Positions 46,836 to 60,200 of a DNA stretch of 64,000 nucleotides are shown in pieces; within the stretch, counting starts at the first letter, position 1, and each line of letters opens with the position of its first letter. The notes under the pieces are model-generated. The model worked only from the letters and a program-made list of their open reading frames with translations. It was not told the origin of the DNA and searched no databases. Location of the stretch: the NCBI GenBank assembly GCA_023375785.1, contig SZWC01000540.1:140403-204402 (forward strand), given 5' to 3'. A program made the translations under genes and the position numbers. Source of the stretch: Penium margaritaceum. Lineage: Eukaryota; Streptophyta; Zygnematophyceae; Desmidiales; Peniaceae.

Positions 46836-48248
46836 GTGGCAATAAGCCCTAAGGCCCTGGCTGACTACATGGGCCCGTGTGTGTGGTGCGGAGAGAACCT
46901 CCCTGCTGAACCACTCCTAACGGTGGTGTGCCGGGTATGTGGGAATCCAGCCCAAAAATATGCCGACGGAGCCTCCAAGACTTGCATCGGACGAAATCGA
47001 ACCTGCCTGCGATGCCTGAAGGAGGCTGCTGAACTGGAGGCCGCGAAGAAAAGGGATGAGGAAGAGGGAGCAGGACCCGGCACTGGGGGAGCGCCGCCCC
47101 GCGGGAGATGCAATCCAGAAGAGGAGGAGGAGGAGGAGGAGGAGGAAGAAGGGCCTCCAGAGCGAAAGAGAGGTCCGCACTCCATTTCTGGGGCCACAAT
47201 GAGGCAGTGGCAGGCGGAGGGACGGGTCGCGGCAGGGGAGAAGAGGAGGAAGGAACTGGAAGAAAGAAAATGCGCTCAATGCGGCCAGTGGTGGGGAGTG
47301 GAGGTGCAGGACTGTGGCGGATGCCTGCGCAAGATCTGCACTGGTTGATTGGCCCCACCTCGTGATGGGCGTGGAGGGCAAAGTGGGGATGCAGTGTGCA
47401 GGAGGTGCAGGGAGGAGGTCGAGAGGCAACGAGGCGTTTGTAGGGCACCGCGAATGAATGAGGAAGAAGAAGAGGAAGAATCAGAGGAAGAGGAGGGACC
47501 GGGAATGGAGGGGCGCCAATCCGCGGCATGCCCCACATGCCTGAAGACTGTGCAGGATGGGGAAAAATGTGTTGTCTGCACGAGGATTGTGCACCGCGAA
47601 TGCCTGGTGGCGGGCAGCTTTGCCATGAAGGGCCAATGCCACCAATGTGTGGTCAATGAGCTCCTTGAGGCAGACTGCTACCTCAGCTTCAACACGGAGA
47701 CCCGAGAACCTGCTTGCGCAGCCTGCCACGAGGGGATGGCGGAGTTCGGCAAGGGATGTGGTATGTGCTTAAAAATGTGCCATATGCGGTGTGGCAAGAG
47801 GGGCAAGGAAGGAGTGTGGACATGCCACCAATGCCTAGCTCAGCCTAGAAAAGCGAACTGGGGTGCGGAGAACTCTGGACTGCAGTGTTGCGGTGATGGA
47901 TGTATGGGGATTGTCATAGGGACAGCATGCCACTGTGAGCACTGCGGAGGATTTGCCCACATACAGTGCGCCACAGAGGTGGACAGGAATGAGGAGGGGC
48001 TGACAGTGTACCACTGCACCAGATGTAGGACATATGAACGAATCCCGCACTGCACCACCTGCAAAAAGATACTGGGCGCGGAAGACATCACTGTAGGAGC
48101 CAGGTGTGAGGGTTGCCAGTTGTATGTGCATCAGGAATGCTCCGCGAGGTATCAGCATAAGGGCAGAGAAGTGGAGACCTATTGCCACCCCTGTCAACAA
48201 CGGCAGCGGCCAGGCCCCCAATGGAAGTTCACACGCTTATCGCGCTAA
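46836..48248 (+). pseudogene. Element 2 C-terminal array of six PHD-type zinc fingers
   Basis: Same array as in element 1, broken by only one stop, TGA at 47346-47348, which replaces a zinc-binding Cys of finger 2 (CTG followed by stop). Finger 3 is intact as C-x2-C-x9-C-x2-C-x4-H-x2-C-x11-C-x2-C, finger 4 as C-x2-C-x10-C-x2-C-x4-H-x2-C-x10-C-x2-C, and finger 6 as C-x2-C-x14-C-x2-C-x4-H-x2-C-x14-C-x2-C. Finger 5 carries CEHCGGFAHIQC. Retention of nearly all metal ligands in two diverged copies suggests past selection. The acidic runs between fingers 1 and 3 are conserved. ORF2 stops at TAA 48246-48248. Confidence 0.82.
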
Positions 48249-48525
48249 GGAGACTCTGGGACAGAGTCTTAAAAGAGGGGAGGGNCCGCACTGCACCACC
48301 TGCAAAAAGATACTGGGCGCGGAAGACATCACTGTAGGAGCCAGGTGTGAGGGTTGCCAGTTGTATGTGCATCAGGAATGCTCCGCGAGGTATCAGCATA
48401 AGGGCAGAGAAGTGGAGACCTATTGCCACCCCTGTCAACAACGGCAGCGGCCAGGCCCCCAATGGAAGTTCACACGCTTATCGCGCTAAGGAGACTCTGG
48501 GACAGAGTCTTAAAAGAGGGGAGGG
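48045..48525 (+). other. Probable assembly duplication around a single N (240-bp copies)
   Basis: Bases 48045-48284 are repeated identically at 48286-48525, with one N at 48285. The repeat covers the end of the last zinc finger, the ORF2 stop, the hairpin and part of the polypurine tract. Element 1 has only one copy. Identity and the lone N indicate unmerged overlapping contigs. Confidence 0.88.
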
Positions 48526-48540
48526 GGTTGGGGGCATCAG
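48511..48540 (+). other. Polypurine tract of element 2
   Basis: AAAAGAGGGGAGGGGGTTGG and then GGGCATCAG immediately before the 3' LTR. The preceding hairpin (48492-48510 in the second assembly copy) is as in element 1. Confidence 0.7.
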
Positions 48541-49924
48541 TGTCAGGCGGGGATCCATCGCGTCTCCGCTGAGGAGAAGATCATCAACGGAGGGGAAATC
48601 ACTACTTCGTACAGATCTGCGGAACAAGGCTTCCGCGGCCAGAGGTCCGCGGAGAAGGAAAAAGGGGAGACCGCGGAGTACGGGAGAACGCGCAAGGCAT
48701 GTTGGCTCCCGCGAAAAGATTACGGTAGAGCGTGGGGTGGCGCAGAATCCAGCAATTGGGAAGGAAAGAGGCGGGAAAGCCGCCGCCAAGAAGCAGGACT
48801 TGACGATGAACTGTCAACGGCTGTTGGGGAGAATGGCTGAGGAGAAGCCAAGATGGGCGGGACAGCAAGGTGAGAATCCGCGGTGAGAAGGGAACATGAG
48901 TCGAGCCGGGGAGAAGATGGAGCGCCGGACGTGCGGAAACACACAACGCCAGGACCAGAGGTAAGGCAGGAGCCCGACCAATGACGGCTCAAGGAAGCGG
49001 CGGTAATCAAGGAGGAGACGGGGGGGACACAACGCGCGAAGACAAAGATTCAAGGAAGAACACAAGACTGCGAGCGTCCAAGCCGCAGATTAGAGGAAGA
49101 TGTAATAATAAAACAGGGAATATGGTAGTGAAGTGTTTGCATGTGTGTGTAGGACGAGACCCGCGGTGCGTGTAGCGTGCCGCGCGGAGTCCAGGATAGG
49201 GAAAGAGTGAGGGAAGTTGTCTGAAGAGGACTAGCTTTTGGTAGATATAAAGTAGTAGTGTAGCGGAGGAACCATTGAGATCAGAGATCTGACAAATGAT
49301 AAGAAGAGACGCTTACCTTTTGCCTAATACAAGCCTATTTCCCATTCATGAGCCTGGGAGCCCTGACTTGTTCAGAACCTGATTGCTCCCATCCATCTCA
49401 ATCATCCACGCGAGTGTTAGTGTGGTTCACACCCACGCCTCACCCTCTAAGATCCGCACCAGTGGAGGAAGTTGCAGTTGGGCACTCCGCGGAATTGCTC
49501 CGCGGAGGACGAATACCTTTTCCTCCTCGTGTGCGCGGAGCACACAGCTCAATTCACCCCTCCTGAGAACAACCAAAGATTCCGCTGATTGCTGTCATCA
49601 CCAGGGAACACAAGTTGGGTAGAGAGTGCTGCTAGCGACTCCGCGCCTTGCACACGACCGCAGAACGGGGACCGCAAAACGCGAGCCAAGGAGTCGGAGG
49701 CCACGAGGTGGCGGACTCTCGTGCTGATAAGGAGGGAGCCGCGGAGCACTGCCCACGACTGGGACCTAGAAGGTGTGAAGCATCCGCGGAAGACCAGGAG
49801 AGGTAGCGGAGGAGTGGCCAACGAGTGCGGCCCAGAGTCACGGAACGGCAAGATCGCGGAGCAGACAAACGCGGTGTTAGAAAGCGCGGAAGTAATATTG
49901 TGCGCAGCAAAATTGGGGGCATCA
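48541..49924 (+). mobile_element. 3' LTR of element 2
   Basis: TGTCAGGCGGGGATCC to GGGGGCATCA, 1,384 bp, followed by CCCGT (target duplication with one mismatch). TATAAAG at 49246-49252. It differs visibly from the 5' LTR, especially in the first 120 bp, so insertion is old. Confidence 0.92.
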
Positions 49925-51212
49925 CCCGTCCTCGTTTCTATGACCCAGCTTTTTTTTCTGTGACCCGGCTTTGATTTATGTGATCTAGCTTTGGTTTCTG
50001 TGACCCGGCATTGGTTTCTGTGACCCGTTCGAAGTGTCAGTGACCCCGCTTTGCTTTCTGTGACTCGCCCTGGTTTATGTGACCTGGCTCTGTTTTGTGT
50101 GACCCAGCTTTGGTTTATGGGACCGTTTTGGGTTCCTATGACCCGGCATTGGTTTCTGTGACCCAGCTTTGGTTTCAGTGACCCGGCTTTGGCTTCAATG
50201 ACCCGGCTTTTTGTGACCCGGCTATAGTTTATGTGACCTCGCTTTGGTTTATGTGACCGGGCCTTGGTTTGTGTGACCCGGCTTTGGTTTATGTGACCCG
50301 GATTCGGTTTACGTGACACAGCTTTTGTTGAAGTGACCCGGCTTTGGTTTATGTGACCTGGCTCTGGTTTCTGTGGCATAGCTTTGGTATCTGTGACCCA
50401 ACTTTGTTTTGTGTGACCCGGCTTTGATTTATGTGACCCGGTTTTGGTTTATGTGACCTGGCTTTGGTTTCTGTGACACGGCTTTGGTTTCTGTGACCCG
50501 GCTTTGGTTTTTGTGACCCGGTATTGGTTTCTGTGACCCAGCTTTGGTTTCTGTGATCCGGCATTGGTTTCTGTAACCCGACTTTCGTTGCTGTGACCCG
50601 GCTTTGGTTTCTTTGACCCAGCTTTGGTTTTTGTGACCGGGGTTTGGTTTGTGTGACCCGGCTTTCGTTGCTCTGCCCCAGCTTTGGCTTTTGTGACCCG
50701 GCGTTGTTTTCTCTGACCCAGCTTTGGTTTATGTGACCCGGCTTATGTTTATGTGACCCGGCTTTGGTTTATGTGACCCGGCTCTGTTATCTGTGACCCG
50801 GCTTTTGTTTATGTGACCCGGCTTTGGTTTCTTCGACCTGGCTTTTATTTCTGTGAGCCGGCTTTGGTTACTGTGACCTGGCTTGGTTTTTGTGACCCCG
50901 CTTTGGTTTATGTGACCTGGCTTTGGTATCTTTGACCCAGCTTTGATTCGGTGACATGGCTTTGGTTGCTGTGACCAGGCTTTGGTTTCTATGATCCACC
51001 TTTGGATTCTGTGACCCGGCTTTGGTTTCTGTGACCCAGCTTTGGTTTCTATGACCGGGCTTTGGTTTGTGTGCTCCCGCTTTGGTTTGTTGACCCGGCT
51101 TTGGTTTCTATGACCTGGCTTTGGTTTCAGTTATCCGGCTCTGGTTTCTGTGACTCGGCTTTGGTTTCTTTGACCCGGCTTTGGTTTTTGTGACCCGGCT
51201 TTGGTTTCTGTT
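49925..51212. repeat. Satellite B, right part: 20-bp tandem array
   Basis: The 20-bp array resumes after element 2 for 1.3 kb and ends abruptly at GGTTTCTGTT followed by satellite C. A variant block around 50117 matches 32445 at a distance that, after subtracting element 2 and its target duplication, equals 2,140 bp, the same long period seen elsewhere in the array. Confidence 0.95.
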
Positions 51213-54200
51213 ACTAGGGTACAATAAGGAGGTCGCTAGTGCCCAACTGAGGCACAACTAGGGTGCAAGTAAGGCGCCAATAGGGTGTAAGTGGGGTGCA
51301 ATAAGGGCGCAAGAAGGGCAGAACTAGGGGACAACTAGGGTGCAACTAAGACGCAACTACGTGCAAGTAGGGCACAACTAGGGCGCAACTAGGACACTAG
51401 TAGGGCGCAACTAGGGTACCACTAAGCCGCAACAAGGGCGCAACTAGGGCGCAACTAGGCCCAACTACGGCACAAGTAGGGTGCAACTAAGGGGCAACTA
51501 GGGCGCAGCTAGGGCGCAACTAGGGCGCAACTAGGGCGCACCGAGGGCGCAACTAGAGCGCGACTAGGGTGCAACTAGGGTACAACTAGGGCGCAATTAG
51601 GGTGCAACTGGGGGCAACTAGGGCGCAACTAGGGCGCAACTAGGGTGCATCTAGAGCGCAACTAGGGTGCAACTAGGGCGCAACTAGGGTGCAACTAGTC
51701 TGTAAGTTGGGCGCAACTAAGGCGAAACCAAGGCGCAACTAGGACGTAAGTAAGACGCAACTAAGGGCGCAACTAGGGGACAACTAGGTCGTAACTAGTG
51801 CCCAACTGAGGCGCAACTAGGGCACAAGTAGGCGCCAGTAGGGTGCAAGTAGGGCGCAACTAGGGTGCAAATAGGGTGCAACTAGGACGCAACTTGGCAA
51901 CTAGTGCGTAACTAGGGTGCAACTAGGGTGCAAGTAGGGCGCAACTAGGGCGCAATTGGGACGCCCGGGCGCAACGAGGGCGTAACTAGGGGGCAACTAG
52001 GGCGCAACTAAGGCGCAACTAGGACGCAACCAGGGCACAACTAGGGCGTAACTAGGGCGCAAGTAGGGCGCAACTAGGGTGCAACTAGTGCGCAACTAGG
52101 TCGCAACTAGGGCGTGACTAGGGCGCGACTAGGGCGCGACTTAAGCGCAACTAGGACGCAACTAGGACACAACTAGGGCGCAACTAGGGCACAACTAGGG
52201 CGCAAGTAAGGTGCAACTAGTGTGCAACTAGGGTGCAACTAGGGCGCAACTAGGACGCGACTATGGCGCGACTTGGGCGCAACTAGGCCGCAACTAGGCC
52301 GCAACTAGGACGCAACTAGGGCACAATTAGGGCGCAACTGGGGCCAACTAGGGCACAACTAGGATGCAACTAGGGCGCAACTAGGGCGCAACCAAGGCGC
52401 AACTAGGGCGCAACTAGGACGTAACTAGGGCGCAACTACGGCGCAACTAGGGCGCAACTAGGACGCAACTAGGGCGCAACTAAGGCGCAACTAGGGCGCA
52501 ACTAGGGCGCAACTAAGGCGCAACTAGGGCGCAACTAGGGCGCAACTAGGGCGCGACTTGGGCGCAACTAGGGCGCAACTAGGCCGCAACTAGGACGCAA
52601 CTAGGGCACAATTAGGGCGCAACTGGGGCCAACTAGGGCACAACTAGGATGCAACTAGGGCGCAACTAGGGCGCAACCAAGGCGCAACTAGGGCGCAACT
52701 AGGACGTAACTAGGGCGCAACTACGGCACAACTAGGGCGCAACTAGGACGCAACTAGGGCACAACTAAGGCGCAAATAGGGCGCAAATAGGGCACAAGTA
52801 GGACGCAACTAGAGCGCAAGTAGGGCACAACTAGGGCGTAGCTAGTGCCGAAGTGAGGCGCAACTACGGCGCAACTAGGGCGCAACTGAGACGCTACTAG
52901 GGTGCAAGTAGGGCGCAACTAGGGTGCAAGTAGGGCGCAACGAGGGTGCAACTAGGGCAGAACTAGAGCGCAACTATGGTGAAACTAGGGCGTAACTAGG
53001 ATGCAACTAGGGTGCAACTAAAGCGCAACTAGGGTACAACTAGGGCCCAACAAGGGCCCAAAGAGGGTGCAACTAGGGCACAAATAGGGTACAAGTAGGA
53101 AGCAACTAGGGCGCAACTAGGGTACAACTAGGGCGTAGCTAGTCCCCAACTGAGGCGCAACTAGGGCGCAAGTAGGGTGTAAGTAGGATGCAAGTAGGTT
53201 TCAACTTGTGCGCAACCAGGGCGCAACAAGGGCGCAACTAGGGTGCAACTAGGACGCAACTTGGGGGCAACTAGGGTGCAAGTAGGGCACAAATAGGGTG
53301 CAACTAGGGCACAAGTAGGATGCAAGTAAGACGCATGGGGCACAATTAGGGCGTAGCTAGTGCCCAACTGAGGTGCAACTAGGGCGCAAGTAGGGCACCA
53401 ATAGGGTCTAAGTAGGGTGCAATAAGGGCGCAAGAAGGGCGCAACTAGGGCCCAACTAGAACGCAACTAAGGCGTAACTAGGGTGCAACTAGGGTGCAAC
53501 TATGGCGCAAGTAGGGCGCAACTAGGGCGCAACTAGGGCACAACTAAGGCATAACAAGGACGCAACTGGGACGCAACTAGGGCGCAACTAGGGCGCAACT
53601 AGGGCGCATCTTGGACGCAACTAGGACGCAACTAGGGCGCAACTAGGACGCAACGAGGGCAAAACTCGGGCGCAACTAAAGCGCAACTAGGGCGCAACTA
53701 GGGCGCAACTAGGGTGCAACTAGGGCGCAACGAGGGCGCAATGAGGGTGTAACTAGGGCGCAACTAGAGCGCAACTAGGGTGCAACTATGGCACAACTAG
53801 GGCGCAACTAGGGCGCAACTAGAGTGCAACTAGTCTGCAAGTAGGGCGCAGCTAGGGCGCAACTAAGGCGCAACTAGGACGTAAGTAAGACGCAACTAAG
53901 GGCGCAACTATGGGACAACTAGGGCGTAGCTAGTGCGCAACTGAGGCGCAACTAGGGCGCAAGAAGGCGCCAGTAGGGCGCAAGTAGGGCGCAACTAGGG
54001 CGCAAATAGGGCGCAACTAGGAAGCAACGAGGGCGCATCTAGTGCGTACCCAGGGTGCAACTAGGGTGCAAGAAGGGCGCAACGAGGGCGCAACTAGGGC
54101 GCCTGGGTGCAACTAGGGCGAAACTAGGGAGAATCTAGGGCGCAACTAGGGTGCAACTAGGACGCAACTTAGGCACAACCAGGACACAACTAGGGCGCAA

Positions 54201-57200
54201 ATACGGTGCACGTAGGGTGCAACTAGTGCACAACTAGGGTGCAACTAGGGTGCGACTAGGGCGCGACTAGGTCGCGACTTGGGCACAACTAGGGCGCAAC
54301 TAGGGCACAACTAGGGCGCAACTAGGCGCAACTACGGCGCAATTAGGGCGCAACTGGGGGCAACTAGAGTGCAAGTAGGGCGCAAATAGGTTGCAACTAG
54401 GGCACAGCTAGGGCGCAACTAGGGTGTAACTAGGGCGCAACTAGGGCGCAACTAGGGCGCAAGTAGCGTGCAACTAGGGCGCAACTAAGGCGCAACTAGG
54501 GCGCAAATACGGCACAAGTAGGATGCAACTAGGGCGCAAGCAGGGTACAACTAGGGCGTAGCTAGTGCCCAACTGAGGCGCAACTAGAGCGCAAATAAGA
54601 CGCAACTAGGGTGCAAGTAGGGCGCAACAAGGACGCGAGTAGGGCGCAAGTAGGACACAACTAGGGAACAACTAGAGCGCAACTAGGACGCAACTAGGGC
54701 GTAACTGGGATGCAACTAGGGTGCAACTGGAGCGCAACTAGGGCGCAACTAGGGCGCAAAAAGGGTGCAACGAGGGCGCAACTATGGCACAAAAAGGGTA
54801 CAAGTAGGACGCAACGAGGGCCCAAATAGGGTACAACTAGGGCGTATCTAGTTCCCAACTAAGGGGCAACTAGGGCGCAAGTAGGGTGCAAGTAGGGCGC
54901 AAGTAGGTTGCAACTTGTACACAACCAGGGCGCAACTAGGGCGCAACTATGGTGCAACTAGGGTACAAGTAGGGCGCAACTAGGGTGCAACTAGGGCGCA
55001 AGTAGGGCACAAGTAAGACGCAACTAGGGCACAATTAGGGCACAATTAAGGCGTAGCTAGTGCCCAACTGTGGTCCAACTAGGGCGCAAGTAGGACGCCA
55101 ATAGGGTGTAAGTAGGACGCAACAAGGGCGCAAGAAGGGCGCAACTAGGGTGCAACTAAGACGCAACTAGGGTGCAAGTAGGGCGCAATTAGGACGCAAG
55201 TAGGGCGCAACTACGGCGCAACTAGGGCACAACCAAGGCGCAACTAGGGCGCAACTAGGGCGCAACTGGGCGCAACTAGGGCGCAACTAGGGCGTAATTA
55301 GGGCGCAACTAGGGCGCAACTAGGGCGCAACTGGGGCGCAACTAGGGCGCAACTAGGGCGCAACTAGGGCGCAACTAGAGCGCAACTAGGGCGCAACTAG
55401 TGCGCAACTAGGGTGCAATTAAGGTGCAACTGGAGGCAACTAAGGCGAACTAGGGCGCAACTAGGGCACAATTAGGGCGCAATGAGGGCACAACGAGGGG
55501 GGCAACTATGGCGCAACTAGGGTGCAACTAGGGTGCAACAAGGGCGTAACTAGGGCGCAACTAGGACGCAACTAGGGTGCAACTAGTCTTCAAGTTGGGC
55601 ACAACTAGGGCGCAACTAAAGCGCATCTAGGGCGTAAGTAAGACGCAAGTAAGGATGCAACTATGGGACAACTAGGGTGTAGCCAGTGCCCAACTGAGGC
55701 ACAACTAGGGCGCAAGTAGGAGCCAGCAGGGTGCAAGTAGGGCGTAACTAGGGCACAACTAGGGCGCAACTAGGATGCAACTAGGGCGTAACTAGTGCGT
55801 AACTAGGGTGCAACTAGGGTGCAAGTAGGGCGCAACTAGGGCGCAACTAGGGCGCCCAGGTGCAACTAGGGCTCAACTAGGGGGAAACTAGGGTGCAACT
55901 AGGGCGCAACTAGGACGCAACTAGGGCACGACTAGGGCGCAACTGGGGCGCAACTAGGGTGCACCGAAGGTGCAACTAGTGCGCAACTAGGGAGCAACTA
56001 CGGCGCGACTAGGGCACGACTAGGGCGTGACCTGGGTGCAACTAGGGCGCTACTAGGGCAGAACTAGGGCATAACTAGGGCGCAACTAGGGCACAATTAG
56101 GGCGCAACTAGTGGTAACTAGGGCGCAACTAGGGCACAACTAGGTTGTAACTAGGGCACAACTAGGGCCCAACTAGGGCGCAACTAGGGCGCACCTAGGG
56201 TGCAACTAGTGCACAACTAGGGCACAACTAGGGCGCGACTAGGGCGCGACTAGGGCGCGACTTGGGCGCAACTAGGGCGAAACTAGGGTGCAAGTAGGAC
56301 GCAACTAATGCGTAATTAGGGTGCAAATGGGCGCAACTAGGGCGCAACTAGGGCGCAACTAGAACGTAACTTGGGCGCAACTAAGGTGCAACTAGGGCGC
56401 AACTAGGGCGCAACTAGGACGCAACGATGGCAGAACTAGGGCGCAACTAGGGCGCAACCAAGGCGCAACTGGGGCGCAAATAGGGCACAAGTAGGACGCA
56501 ACTAGGGTGCAAGAAGGGTACAACTAGGGCGTAGCTAGTGCCCAACTGAGGCGCAACTAGGGCGCAACTAGGCCGCAACTAGAACGCAACTAGGGTGTAA
56601 GTAGGGCGCAACTAAGGCGCAAGTACGGTGCAAGTAGGGTGGAACTAGGGCACAACTAAGGCGCAACAAGGGAGCAACTAGGGTACAACTAGGACGCAAC
56701 TAGGGCACAACTAGGGCGCAACTAGGGCGCAACTAGGGCGCAACTAGGGCGCAAGTAGAGCGCAACTAGGACGCAACTATGGCGCAACTAGGACGCAACT
56801 AGGGTGCAACTAGAGCCCAACTAGGGCGCAACTAGGGCGCAATAAGGGCGCAACGAGGGCGGAAATAGGGCGCAACAAGGGCGCAATGAGGGCGTAACTA
56901 GGGCGCAACAAGGGCGGAACTAGGGCGCAACTAGGGTGCAACAAGGGCGCAACTAGGATGCAACTAGGGCGCAACTAGAGTACAACTTTGGCACAACTGG
57001 GATGCAACTAGGTCAAAACTAGGGTGCAACTAGGGCGCAACTAGGGCGCAACTAGGGCGCAACTAGGACGCAACCGGGGCGCAACCAGGGCGCAACTAGG
57101 ATGTAACTAGGGCACAACTAGGGCGCAACTAGGGCCCAACTAGGGTACACCTAGTGTGCAAGCTGGGCGCAACTAAGGTGCAACTAAGGCGCAACTAGCG

Positions 57201-60200
57201 CGCAAGTAGGGCACAAGGAGGACGCAACTAGGGCGCAACTAGGGCATAAGTAGGGCGTACCTAGTGCTCAACTAAGGCTCAACTAGGGCGCAATAGGGGT
57301 GCCAGTAGGGCGCAAGTAGGGTGCGATAGGGGCGCAAACAGGGTGTAACAAAAGCACAACTAGTGCGCAACTAGGGCGCAACTAGGGCGTGACTACGGCG
57401 CGACTAGGGCGTGACTAGGACGCAACTAGGGCGTAACTAGAGTGCAAATAGGGCGCAAATAGGGCGCAACTAGGGCAAAACTAGGGTGCAACTAGGGCGC
57501 AACTAGGGTGCGACTAGGGCGCAACTAGGGCGAAACTAGGGGTAACTAGGGCGATCAAGTGTGCAACTAGGGCGCAAGTAGGGCGCAAGTAGGGCGCAAG
57601 TAGGACACAAGTAGGGTGCAACTACGGTACAAGTGGGGCACAACTAGGGCGTAACAAGGGGGCAATTAGGGCGGGACTTGAGTGCAACGAGGGCGCAATG
57701 CGGGTGCAAGAAGGGGGCAATAAGGGCGCAACAAGGGCGCAACAAGGGCGCAACTAGGGTACAACTAGGGTGCAATTAGGGCGCAACTAGGGCGCAACTA
57801 GGGTGCAACTAGGGCGCAACTTGGGCACACCAGGACGCAACTAGGGCGCAACTAAAGCGCATCTAAGGCGCAACTAAGGCACAACTAAGGCACAATTAGG
57901 GCGCAAGTAGAGCACAAGTAGGACGCAGATAGGGACAACTAGGGCGTAGCTAATGCCCATCTGAGGCGCAACTAGGGTGAGAGAAGGGCGTAAGTAAGAC
58001 GTAACTAAGGGCGCAGCTATGGGACAACTAGGGCGTAGCTTGTGCCCAGCTGAGGCGCAACTAGGGCGCAAGTAGGTGCCATTAGGGTGCAAGTAGGGCG
58101 CAACTAGCGCGCAACTTGGGCGCAACTAGGACGCAACTAGGGCGGAACTAGTGCGTAACTAGGGTACAACTAGGGTGCAAGTAGGGCGCAACTAGGGCAC
58201 AACTAGGGTACCCGGTGCAACTAGGGCGCAACCAGGGAGAAAATAGGGTGTAACTAGGGCGCAACTAGGACGCAGCTTAGGCACAACTAGGGTGCAACGA
58301 GGGTGCAAATAAGGCGCACCTAGGGTGCAACTAGTGCGCAACTAGGGCGCAACTAGGGCGCGACTAGGGCGCGACTAGGTCGCGACTTGGGCGCAACTAG
58401 GGCGCAACTAGGGCACAAGTAGGGCGCAACTAGCACGCAACTAGGGCGCAATTAGGGCGCAACTGGGGGCAACTAAAGCGCAACTAGGGTGTAGCTAGGT
58501 TGAAACTAGGGCACAAGTAGGGTGCAACTAGGGCGCAACAAGGGCGCAACTAGGGCGCAACTAGGGCGCAACTAGGGCGCAACTAGGGCGCAACTAGGAC
58601 GTAACTAGGTCGCAACTAAGGCGCAACTAGTGTGCAAATAGGGCGCAAGTAGGACGCAACTAGGGCGCAATTAGGGTACAACTACGGCGTAGCTAGTGCC
58701 CAACCAAGACGCAACTAGGGCGCAACTAGGGCGCAACTAAGACGCAACTAGGGTGCAAGTAGGGCGCAACTAGGACGCAAGTAAGGCGCAAGTAGGGCGC
58801 AACTAGGGCACAACTTGAGCGCAACTAGGGCGCAACTAGGGCGCAACTAGGATGCAACTAGCGCGCAACTAGAGCGCAACTAGGGCGCAAATAGGGCCCA
58901 ATAAGGGCGCAATGAGGGAGCAACAAGGGCACAAACAGGGTACATATAGGACGCAACTAGGGCGGAACTAGGGTACCACAAGGGAGTAGCTAGTCCCGAA
59001 CCGAGGCGCAACTAGGGCGCAAGTAGGGTTCAAGTATGGCGCAAGTAGGTTGCAACTTGTGCGCAACCAGGGCGCAACTAGGGCGCACCTACGGCGTAAC
59101 TAGGGTGCAACTTGGGCGCAACTAGGGTGCAACTAGGGTGCAACTAGGGTGCAAGTAGGGCGCAACTAAGGTGCAACTAGGGCGCAAGTAGGACGCAAGT
59201 AAGACGCAACTAGGGTGCAACTAGGGCACAATTAGGTCGTAGCTAGTGCCCAACTGAGGCGCAACTATGGCGCAAGTAGGACGCCAATAGAGTGTAAGTA
59301 GGGCGCAATAAGGGCGCAAGAAGGGCGCAAGAAGGGCGCAAATAGGGTGCAACTAAGACGCAACTAGGGTGCAAGTAGGGCGCAACTAGGGCGCAAGTAG
59401 GGCGCATGTAGGGTGCAACTAAGGCACAACCAAGGCGCAATAATGGCGCAACTAGGCGCAACTAGGGCGCAACTAGGGCACACCTAGGACGGAACTAGGG
59501 TGCTACTAGGGCGCCACTAGAGCGCAACTAGGGCGCAACTAGGGTGCAACTAGGGCACAACTAGAGCGCAACTAGGGCGCAACTAGGGTGTAACTAGGGT
59601 GCAATTAGGGCGCAACTGGGGGCAAATAGGGCGCAACTGGAGAGCAACTAGGGCGCAACAAGGGTGCAACTAGGGCGCAACGAGGGCACAACAAGGGTGC
59701 AACTAGGGCATAACTAGGGTGCAACTAGGGTGCAACTAGGATGCAACTAGGGCGCAACTAGGACGTAACTAGGGTGCAACTAGTCTGCAAGTTGGGCGCA
59801 ACTAGGGCGCAACTAAGGCGCAACTAGGGCGTAAGTAAGACGCAACTAAGGGCGCAACTATGGGACAACTAGGGCGTAGCTAGTGTCCAAGTGAGGCGCA
59901 ACTAGGATGCAAGTAGGCGCCAGTAGGGTGCAAGTAGGGCACACATAGGGCGCAACTGGGGTGCAACTAGGACGCAACTAGGGTGTGACTAGTGCGTAAC
60001 TAGGGTGCAACTAGGGTGCAAGTAGGGCGCAACTAGGGCGCAACTAGGGCGCCCGGGTACAATTAGGACGCAACTAGGGGGAAACTAGGGCGCAGCTAGG
60101 GCTCAACTAGCACGCAACCAGGGTACAGCTAGGGCGCAACTAGGGCGCAACTAGGGTGCACCTAGGGTGCAACTAGTCTGCAACTAGGGTGCAACCAGGG

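Larger units (their letters stand above)
34398..49924 (+). mobile_element. Element 2: second complete, inactive copy of the same family, inside satellite B
   Basis: LTRs at 34398-35767 (1,370 bp) and 48541-49924 (1,384 bp) share termini and the TATA box with element 1. The internal order is identical to element 1. The span is 15,527 bp, of which 241 bp is an assembly duplication at 48045-48525. It is more damaged in catalytic residues than element 1: RT box SIDD and integrase Asp-to-Asn. It keeps better reading frames in ORF2 and was used together with element 1 to infer the original ORFs. Confidence 0.93.
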
